Shown here piece after piece: positions 55,283 to 64,000 of a DNA stretch of 64,000 bases. Both the position numbers and the translations under genes were made by a program. The notes beneath the pieces were generated by a model. That model was not told where the DNA came from. It was given only the letters and a program-made list of their open reading frames with translations, and made no database searches. Within the stretch, counting starts at the first letter, position 1, and each line of letters begins with the position of its first letter. Origin of the DNA: Nymphaea colorata. Lineage: Eukaryota; Streptophyta; Magnoliopsida; Nymphaeales; Nymphaeaceae. Where the stretch lies: contig NC_045140.1 in the NCBI RefSeq assembly GCF_008831285.2, forward strand, positions 24,632,131-24,696,130, in the 5' to 3' direction.

Positions 55283-57221
55283 GCTATTATTACATGATCA
55301 CATGTGTATGTAAAATATATGACTGGAGGCCTTTTGCCTTTTAAGGGGTAAGTTGGGATTTATATTTTTGTGGAGCGAGTGATATCTCCAACCAATTAGC
55401 GACCCTTCATATATCTGCCACTTGTCTCACCATGCCAGCGTTTCTAATTAAATGACATAAGGTTGAGTTACGCACACTTTATCAACGCGTTGACAACTAC
55501 AAGAAAAAAAAAAAATACAATTAGGTAGCATTCAGATGACACATTGAAAAATCGTTTTCCAGAAAACCAGCTAGTTTTGTAAAAAGTAAATTTTATTGAG
55601 TTTTTGAAGACACCATTTGTATATTTAAGTGTAAAAGACAAAAACAAGTGTTGAGTGGATAACCTTCAAAGTTTTTTACTTTCTTATGGAAACAAAAAAG
55701 TCGTTTTTTCAGTCTATCTAAGAAACGGGGTTTTGGCTTCAAAGGCACTTTTTGGGCATGCATCCAAACCACACCCTTAAAAAATCATAACATAAAGAGT
55801 TTAATTGCCGACAAGAGCCGATTTCTCTGGGTAATTAATCAGACAGAAGCTGGCTTAGGGCTCTTAAATCAATAATTTATTAATAGTTTGATGACCTTTC
55901 TTCTTTTTTTTTTTTTCTTTTTAATGAAGAAGATGTCTTTTGACCACTAAGTCTTATGACCAGGATAAGTTTAGGGCCTAATCCACGATCTTGGACTTGA
56001 CGCCCTTTAATTAATTTCTTATCGCTGAGTGGTCACAAATTTCCCACATGAGGTGCATATGTTCAGTATTTTGCAAAGGTTCGGCACCTCTAGCCTAAAC
56101 CTAGCTTATTTAAAATAAAAAGCAGACCCAATCCATCACATGCCCTTTCCAAGGGTTTGGTTCTTTCTTTTGGGTGGGAAGCGCTGGGAGTGGGGGTTGG
56201 TTAGGCTACAACTAGGGGTTGCCTTTTTATTATTTCGGACCATAGTGGGCAAACTTACCGATTCGAGCCACGAATTATACAAGTTGGTCCTATACATTTA
56301 CTAGGACAAGAGTCAGGATTCAATGAGTCGTTTAAGATCATCAACTAATTGTATGTTCTTCTTTACTGTGTGTTGCTAAATACTAAAGTTTGTTATTATT
56401 TGAATTTTGAAATGTGGCGGACTTCACTAAGCATGTATAAATGCTCATATTACATGTTATTCAGTTCCAATTGATCAAAAGCTGTTGCCCTTTTCATCTA
56501 TTTATAGAAAAAATGCATTACAAAATTCATGACAATCGAACTAAGTTGCCGAGTCAAATCTCTGACTAGGTAACCTAACTGTCGATCCAAGTCGATTCAC
56601 AAGTTTGCCAACTATATTTCTCTGACAACATGCATTGAATGTCCTTTCGAGCAACGCCTGATGAAAAGTGCTACATTAACCTATGACGTCTATGACGTTT
56701 GTTCATCGTTCCAACAGCGTAAAATTATGAAGCGATGGCCCCCAAGTAGATGGATTCATGGCTAGTAGGCAGGTCGGTTGTTAGTTCAAGTTTTGTGGGA
56801 GCTACAGTTCTTGCTGATGAATGCTGTCATGAATAGTCTTGAGGTTTTAGACCGCTTAAATAGAAACTAAAGTCTCTCAGCGTGATCTCCCCAAGAAAGT
56901 TCCTCTAAAAGAAAAACTTGCCGCTCGATGACGTGAGATCTGAACTCACGCTGCATTGAGAATATAATTAAGAAGCATCAGACCCATCTTATGCTGCATT
57001 TGATTAAGATAAGCACGAAGCTAATCCGTGTAGCGAGCCATCTTATTCGACTCGCTCTACATGGTTTTGACCAAGACGTGTAGGCCTTTCGGTGGCTTGC
57101 CTTTTGAGTTTTGACGCTGCATGCCTGTCTAGCTTACAAAGTAATAAATTAATCGAGGTGTTGCATTCATAGTAATTAATAATTTAATGTTCATTAATGC
57201 TTTCTGCGTGTCAACATTTGG
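53986..57221. other. Intergenic DNA, possible MITE remains
   Basis: A block at about 54640-55005 begins with AAATAGGTGGAACTAAA and ends with AGTTCCAACTGTTTAAATAG, with repeated GGAACT/AGTTCC words inside, as in decayed inverted-repeat elements. A similar weak case is 55520-55775 (ends CATTCAGATGACAC and GCATGCATCCAAACC). There is a (TA)n tract at 55255-55282. No gene is seen. Confidence 0.4.
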
Positions 57222-57452
57222 ATGAAAGCTGAAAGGAAACAGTGGGTTGGTCTCTCATCACTTAGGCAGGAACGTGACAAAAATGAAATTATAAACGAAG
57301 TAGCAAACCTTATTAAAATGCATCCACATTCAGTAGCAAACCTTATTAAAATGCATCCACATTCAGTAGCAAACCTTATTAAAATGCATCCACATTCAGT
57401 AGCAAACCTTATTAAAATGCATCCACACTCAGCGGCCCAACTAGAAAATTGA
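57222..57452 (+). repeat. Minisatellite, four 33-bp units, in an open 76-codon frame
   Basis: Units start at 57300, 57333, 57366 and 57399 and are identical except near the end of the last. Because 33 is a multiple of three, the frame from 57222 stays open and repeats VANLIKMHPHS four times between MKAERKQWVGL and AAQLEN. There is no family match, no conserved context and no promoter I can point to, so I list it as a repeat and not as a gene. Confidence 0.85.
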
Positions 57453-59519
57453 CGTTACATTAGATCTTTAAGAGCCTGCCAATAATGTCGATACTCCAAC
57501 ACAAGCATACAATGTATGTGATGAGTTTTTTTTTGCTGCCATGTGTTTAATGTTACCAGAATGGTAAAAATTAAAAATATACAACTAAATGCATCATGAA
57601 TCATCGTTGCATCATAAACAACAGTAGTTAATCTTCTTCTGACAGCTGTTTTTAACGATAAATTTTTACTTTTTAACCATTTGATAACATCGGGCATATA
57701 TATATATGTGTGTAAACTATCACAAAAATGCATTTTCTTCATTAAAACCAGGGCCAATTAGTCATTGCGAATGCACATTTTGCAACAACTTTTAACGACA
57801 CAAAATAAAAATAAGAGTCTGGATGATTGTCACCATCGTTACAAAAAGGTCAGCGAGAAACAAAAGAAACTCAGGAACCAACATAAAAGTAAAGCAATGA
57901 AAAGAAGGCAAAAGACTGATTTATGTCTAATCGAAGAGAGAGAGAGAGAGAGAGTCCATTTGATTACAGATGTTAAAATGACAAGATTTGTATTATAATT
58001 ATGTCATTTCAGACATTGTTATAATTAACGAAACTACAATTTTGTTGAAGACTGCCTTATAATAAATGGACCAATGACCATTTCCGAAAGTTTTTCATAA
58101 GGAATTGATTTTGTTTAATGCTGCCCTTACTCCTTACTAATTTTATGCTTCTAATTCATTATAAGACAGAAGAAGTTAGCTTTTCTAGTTTCAACATGCA
58201 ACAGAACTCGACCCATCTACCACCTTCCAGTCCAGGTCCAACTTGAACGCAAAAAGTGTTCAACTCAATGACGTTAACTTGAATATGTTGGACCTAAATG
58301 GAGACAAGGGGCAAGAACTGATCAGATTTCTTGAACATGCGACCTGACCCTGCATCTAGAATAGCAACTCTTCTAAAATTTTTTAGGGCATGGCTGGTCG
58401 ACAAAGGTTAGTGGTAATGTGCAGTGGAATAAATATAGTTGATTTATAGGAACCAATACTCGGTCCATGTTTTTGTCAAAATCATGTTTTTTTCTTTTAG
58501 ACAAAAAAACTCACGTTTATGCATGTAGGAATCCGGATTTCAAGCACCATTCTTCCTTTCGGAATTTCGGGTTTTGACTTTCAATTTTGAATGCTGGATT
58601 TGATAGAAAAGAATTTCATTAAGACGACTCTTGGAGAGATCCACTGATGATTGTTTGAAGTTTCTGGATAGGAAAATCAAGCCGATTCGACATAGATTTG
58701 GTTCACATGGAATGCTGGTTCATGTTAAGACTTGGTCTGAACTCTAGAACATGCATCCCCGCAAGTGGGGATGCAAACAGCTAGGGTTCGGGTCAGTTCT
58801 ATCTTTTACCAAATCCGGCTGTACTCCATTTTGGTTAATTTTATGATACAATCAAGCATGATTTGGATTCGGACGAAAACAAAGGTTTCTACTACCGCAC
58901 AATTGATATCGGGTTACGTAAGTATCCTGGATTTGGTTGGGGAGTTCAAATCCATATCCAAATCCAGCAAGTAGTTGGAGTCAGACGGGTGCCGGAATAG
59001 TTGCCGGACCGTCTAAATTCCTAACGAAAAATTTGCTTCCAACTTCTTTGCAACTGGATGGAAATCATAGAAACAGTTTGATAAAGTGATGTCCCACAGT
59101 ATTTGACTGGAAGGGGAGAAAAGAGTTTGTACGATCTAAGACTTACTCAATTTCGAAGTCAACAGACGGCTTCGATTAATGGGAGTCTAGTCGGCAGCCC
59201 CGTTCCGGAACTCTGCTTTCAATTTCATGTTTTTAAATGAAAAACCAAAGCCTGGTGATCAGCAGCCACGGTTTACCCACCTTCGTTTATATCACTCTTA
59301 AAGCCCAGCATAGCATAGCATGACAGGAGTCATACTTATTCTGAAAAGATGAGAGGAGGTGTGAACTGCTCCTCCTGCTTAACCAATAATGAGGTCAAGT
59401 ATGGACTTTGGATCTTTGGTTAGAACCGGAACAAATGGTTTTCCTATACATATTATGTATCCAAATATCCCCTAAAGAAGAACTTAGTAAAAGAAAGTTT
59501 ATGATTCATGACACATTTA
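57453..59519. other. Intergenic DNA without recognisable gene
   Basis: This is AT-rich sequence with a (GA)n run at about 57936-57952. A perfect 9-bp stem-loop, TGCATCCCC/GGGGATGCA, lies at 58752-58775. The latter sits beside GGATGCAAACAGCTAGGG, a sequence style of decayed hAT-type elements. No gene is seen. Confidence 0.5.
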
Positions 59520-59990
59520 TATAGTTGGGCCTGACGAGAATTGAGTTGTTACAACTCTAACTCAGTAACTCAGCTCGTTTATAACAAATTGAGTTTGAGT
59601 TTAGCACGAGTTGACTCGACTCATTGTGCAGTCCTCCTAAAAGAATAGCTTGGTTAGGATGGCAGGCTCAAACTCGACTTGTTTAACTCATTTAATGTTA
59701 ACTAATGTAAGCATTAACTCGTTTAACTTGTGTAGGTATTAACTCGTGCATGTGTTTAATTCGTGTAACTTGTGAAAATTTGATTTTACCCTAAAAGTTA
59801 AAACCGGTGAACTGGTTTTGGCAGTATTATATAGAGTACCGATTTGCAAATTCAGCCAAATATAAACGAGTTGGGTTCTTGAAACTCGAATTCGACTCGT
59901 CTATCATTTTGAGTATCTTTATGGGCTCGAACTCGGTTCGTTTATAAACAAGTTGACCCAAGTTGGCTTGGCTTGTTTTTCAGCCCTACT
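59520..59990. mobile_element. Decayed hAT-like non-autonomous element
   Basis: The tract is packed with CTCGTTTATAA, AACTCGACTTG and AACTCGGTTCG variants and ends in TTTTTCAGCCCTACTT, the reverse of a TAGGGCTGAAAAACAAGCC start. This style is common in short plant hAT derivatives. The left end is unclear and no target duplication was found. Bases 59991-60850 show no gene. Confidence 0.35.
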
Positions 59991-60853
59991 TATTCCTAGA
60001 TCATGTTTGGCAGCAAAAAAAAGGCTGAAATATTGTTTTGGACAGAAGAAAGGCGCAATAAACTTTTTATACATTATGACTTGTAAAAAAATTAATTTGG
60101 CCCTTGTAAGACTTTCAAAATGTATACGATTGAAACTGTCGGTAAATTTTATTTAGTGGAAGTTTGGATTGTAGGGCCTCGCAAAAATCACAATCCCGCC
60201 TCCAACAAAGATAAAAGGAAGTGAAGGGGCCACCCACCTTTTCATTTTCACTCTCATAATTATGAGATGGAGAAAGTAAACGAAAAGGAATGTGCAATGC
60301 AAAGCTTTATTCGAGTTTCAGATAATAAGATCCAAGTTCAAATTCAAATACCACCAGTACACTTTTTTTTTTCCTCTTTCGCGAACCAAATCCGCGCTCC
60401 CTTAGCTTCAGATCATGTGCCATTCTTGTCCTGTGGTTTCAGATTTAGATTTCAATGGCGAAACTGTATACTGAATCTGAAACCAATCCAATTGTTAACC
60501 TTATCAATCTTATTTCATTACCAAACTCCACTACAGGGAAGCAGATCTGCCCGACCTCGATGACTGGGACGCCACCAATCCATCCGGCGCGCTAACGTGG
60601 ACGTCAACAATCCCCGGGACGCTTTCCGTTAAAAAACGTGCCTCCCTCGTCTGAACATATCTCCGTCGGCGGCTCGGGGGGGAAAGACAATTCTTCCATG
60701 AAATTTTCCATTAAAAAGAAGAAAGGGAAAGCGGAAGCCTTTTTCCTTCCGCCTTCATATTCATCCTCAAATCAAACACCCGACGTCACCGTCGGCTGTA
60801 GTTAGGCACGCATACTCCCTCGCTCTTTCTCCCTCGACTTCCTTCCACCTGCT

Positions 60854-60860
60854 TATATTA
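60854..60860 (+). promoter_or_regulatory. Possible TATA box of the receptor kinase gene
   Basis: TATATTA lies about 100 bp upstream of the start codon in a region that becomes pyrimidine-rich. Position is the only support. Confidence 0.35.
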
Positions 60861-60958
60861 TGGCTTTCTCTGCTACAGTCCATGATTCACATCTCAATAA
60901 GCGCCTCAATCCCCAGCAGAAGGATTCTTCTCAATTCTTTTGAACTCATTCTACAGTT

Positions 60959-63479
60959 ATGGGGCTGCCCATCTCCGTTTGTGTGTTCGCGTTTTGCTTT
61001 TTGTTGCTGCCTCGTGTGTCGTCCTCTGCATTCATGGAGCCCACAGAGAGAGCTTCTCTGCTGTCCTTCATGGCCGGGATAACAGCCGACCCCGGAAACG
61101 TGCTCGCCGATTGGAACTCTACCTTGCCCGTCTGCAATTGGACTGGTGTTCGGTGTGGCCGTGAGGGCACTCGAGTTGCGGAACTCGATCTCAGCGGCAA
61201 ATTGCTCCGGGGTACGATCTCTCCGGCTCTGTCTAATCTCTCCTTCCTCTTGATCTTGGACCTGTCACGCAACGAGCTCTCTGGTTCAATTCCCGTTGAG
61301 TTCTCTGCCTTGGCGAGCCTCCAGCAGCTAAGTCTGGCCTACAACCATCTCGTTGGCGCCATTCCTTCTCAGCTTGGGCAGCTTACTAGCTTGCAGTACT
61401 TGGACCTGAGCTACAACCATTTCGACGGTCCGATTCCCTTGCCGCTCTTCTGCAACACAAGCAATCTGGAGTACATTGATCTCTCCAATAATTCTCTCGT
61501 GGGACAGATTCCATCTGCGAGTTCATGCGACATTGCCAAGCTAAGGTTCCTGCTTCTTTGGTCTAACCGGTTGACCGGCAGCCTTCCGTCCCTGCTTTCG
61601 AATGCTTCGAGTCTGAAATGGATTGACGTCGAGTCGAATTACCTGACCGGGGATTTGCCTTCGGAGGTCGTAAGGGGAATGGTTCATCTGCAGATCCTCT
61701 ACCTGTCATACAACAACTTTCAGAAGTCAGACCTCAAGCAGTTTGCCTTGTCTCTGGCAAATTGCACAAGTCTCCATGAATTGGAACTAGCAGGAAATGG
61801 TCTCGAAGGTGAAATCCATGACATCGTTGGCTACTTGCCGACTAGCCTCACGCAGATTCATCTTGAAGAAAATCACCTGCGCGGGTTTATTCCTCCAAAC
61901 ATAGCGGATTTCGCCAATCTAACGATGCTCAATCTCTCTAGCAACCTCTTGGCCGGCACAATTCCATCACAACTAAGCCTAATGACCAAACTAGAAAGGG
62001 TCTGTCTGTCCAACAATTCATTGAGCGGTCCAATTCCTTCAGGGTTAGGTGAAATCCAGCATCTGGGTCTCCTTGATTTATCAAGAAACCACCTTTCCGG
62101 ATCGATCCCCGATAGCCTGTGCCGGCTCTCCCAGCTCAGAAAATTGCTTCTTCACGACAACCAACTGACCGGAACGATACCGCCGAGTTTAGGCAACTGC
62201 ACCAATTTGGAAATTCTAGACTTATCCCACAACAGGATTGGTGGGAGGATTCCTAGAGAAATTGCTGCTTTGGAAAGTCTGAAGTTATACTTGAATCTGT
62301 CAGGCAACTTCCTTGAGGGCACTTTGCCGTTGGAGTTGAGCAACATGAACATGGTACTGTCCATAGATTTATCTTGCAATAACCTCAGCGGTATTATTCC
62401 ACCACAGCTGGGCAGCTGTATTGCAATGGAGTACCTCAATCTTTCCTACAATTCCTTCACAGGTCCACTGCCTCTTGTTCTTGGTGAGTTACCTTATCTT
62501 CAAGTGCTGGACATCTCTTCAAATGGGTTTTCAGGTGAAATCCCAGAGTCATTGGAGAACTCAAAGACCCTCAACCAGCTGAACCTCTCGTTCAATGGCT
62601 TGAAGGGTAGAGTACCAAGCGGAGGAATTTTTGAAACCCTACCGCTCAGTTCGGTTATGGGCAATCCTTTACTATGTGGGAGAATACATGGAATGCGTCC
62701 ATGCAAAGGCAAAAGATCACTCTCCAGGGGTTTTATGCTCTTGCCTATTGTCCTGGCACCCTTTATTATATCCACGGTTGGGATTTTCCTTTTCTCAAGA
62801 TCAGCAACTCCCCTGAGAAGAAAGTTCAGTTGTAAGAGAAACATGTCCGTCAGGGACGACGAAGATGATTCGATGCAGTTAACAGGCCACCGGTATCCGA
62901 AGATCTCTTACCGAGAGCTCGTCGAAGCTACGAACAATTTCGACCGATCCAACATGGTTGGTTCCGGCAGATTCGGCCGAGTGTACAAGGGAACCTCCAG
63001 AGATGGAACTCCGATTGCTGTAAAGGTTCTCGACTGCAAGGCTGTAGAGACCGTGAAGAGCTTCAAAAGAGAGTGTGAGGTTTTAAAGAGGACGCGGCAC
63101 AGGAATCTGATTCGGACGATAACGGCATGTAGTCGGCCGGATTTTAAGGCTCTGGTCCTTCCATTAATGAAAAACGGCAGCTTGGAGAATTATCTGCATT
63201 CAAGTTCAATAGGGATGGATTTAATTCAAGTTTTGAGCATCTGCAATGACATTGCAGAGGGAATGGCTTACCTGCACCACCATGCTCCAGCGCCGATCGT
63301 TCATTGCGATCTGAAGCCAAGCAATGTCCTTCTTAACGAAGACATGACGGCGCACGTCGCGGATTTCGGAGTCTCTCGGCTCATTGTTGATGGTGGTGAA
63401 GCGATCACAATGGCGCCGGATTCTTTGTCCGGCTCTGTAACCGGCTTGCTGGTTGGATCTATCGGCTATATTGCCCCAG
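60959..63479 (+). CDS. LRR receptor-like Ser/Thr kinase, first exon (3' partial)
   Basis: The start ATG at 60959 opens a signal peptide (GLPISVCVFAFCFLLLP). An LRRNT_2 cap follows with DWNSTLPVCNWTGVRC, then about 20 plant-type LRRs (L-x-x-L-x-L-x-x-N-x-L-x-G-x-IP; residues about 70-570). A juxtamembrane Cys pair and a membrane helix come next (LLPIVLAPFIISTVGIFLF, about residues 598-616). The kinase has the Gly loop VGSGRFGRVYKG (about 665), Lys in AVKVL, HCDLKPSNVLL (about 781) and DFG. The residue before the catalytic Asp is Cys, so it is a non-RD kinase, as in LRR-XII immune receptors such as FLS2 and XA21; At2g24130 is the closest type I recall. The exon ends at a CAG/GTAATC donor within the APE motif (63479/63480), and the last exon lies outside the window. 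Confidence 0.95.
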
Positions 63480-64000
63480 GTAATCTATTTTCAACGTTGC
63501 ACTCTGCCATGCATTGAATGTGTTAGAATCGACGTTTCAATTAGAGTTTGCATTAGGATCAATAGTTGGAATTAATAGTTTTAGTTGCATTTGATCTTAA
63601 ATTAGATCTTACAAATATTACATTTGCTTATTGAGAAACTTCCTGATAGGCCCTCAAACTTTATAGACACTGTTGAGAGGATATATGTTGATCGAGCCAC
63701 ATTAAAATAGTGTAGTGATTAGGGTGGGGCAGAACAAGAAATTTTTTATGAGGGGACCCAATAAAGTTTCCAAATTTTGACATGAACCTAAATGTCATTT
63801 TTCAAAATTTTTATATAAAACAAGTGAATGTTTCTAAACTTTATATGTAATTTTTTTTAATTTTTTTTGAAGGGAGCTACGGCTCCTGCGGGCCCCCTTT
63901 GGCTCCTTCCCAAGTAGTGATTTAGATAATATGAAAGAGCAACCATTGCCGAATTCTATTTCCAAAAATTTAAAAAGAAAGTGATGATCAAAATTCATGC
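63480..64000 (+). other. Start of the receptor-kinase intron
   Basis: The sequence begins with GTAATC and becomes AT-rich with no kinase-like frame for at least 520 bp. The open frame that runs on from the exon (NLFSTLHSAMH and a stop) is intron read-through. No second exon is seen before the window ends. Confidence 0.8.

Noticed and set aside
58752-58775. Perfect 9-bp stem-loop as a terminator or regulatory hairpin
   Set aside because: There is no gene next to it, intrinsic terminators are not a plant nuclear feature, and the sequence fits the end of a decayed transposon.

Overview
The window is nuclear DNA of a flowering plant. Five host genes support this: a spliced S-adenosylmethionine decarboxylase gene with the plant-specific tiny/small upstream ORF pair, a cytosolic-type tRNA-Thr(AGT), a heptahelical (ADIPOR/HlyIII) membrane protein, a 14-exon AFG1-like mitochondrial ATPase and an LRR receptor kinase of the At2g24130 type. 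Long AT-rich intergenic stretches, (TA)n and (CT)n tracts and abundant Copia and LINE remains also fit a plant. I cannot name the species from sequence alone.

Layout. 0-6.1 kb: a nearly intact, young Ty1/Copia element (minus strand, 545-6093, TSD GACAT) inserted in older repeat DNA. 6.1-16 kb: a dense patchwork that includes two large near-perfect palindromes (7414-8973 and 9535-11204, arms about 0.75-0.8 kb, loops 55 and 89 bp). Each carries what looks like a captured host-gene piece: a signal-peptide exon in the first, and a tract with hydrophobic and PLLE-type sequence in the second. Gag-derived Copia pieces, a 156-bp tandem repeat and a solo LTR with TSD GCAGT follow. 16.7-25.8 kb: a second copy of the DNA lying upstream of the AFG1-like gene, broken up by a decayed LINE, a copy of the SAMDC-upstream repeat and another gag fragment. 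25.8-33 kb: AT-rich DNA with a diverged tandem-repeat block and a second copy of the 15.4-16.4 kb segment. 33-35.5 kb: the SAMDC-proximal copy of the upstream repeat.

35.9-63.5 kb is the gene-bearing part: SAMDC (+), tRNA-Thr (+), heptahelical protein (-), AFG1-like ATPase (-), about 9 kb without a recognisable gene, and the LRR receptor kinase (+), whose last exon lies beyond the right edge.

The host genes do not form an operon or an evident pathway. The strongest relationship within the window is structural: DNA from the 5' sides of SAMDC and of the AFG1-like gene recurs 10-35 kb away on the left, among transposon fragments, next to palindromes able to form long hairpin transcripts. Exon joins were read by eye from frame, GT/AG sites and family resemblance; homology boundaries are approximate (about +/-20 bp).
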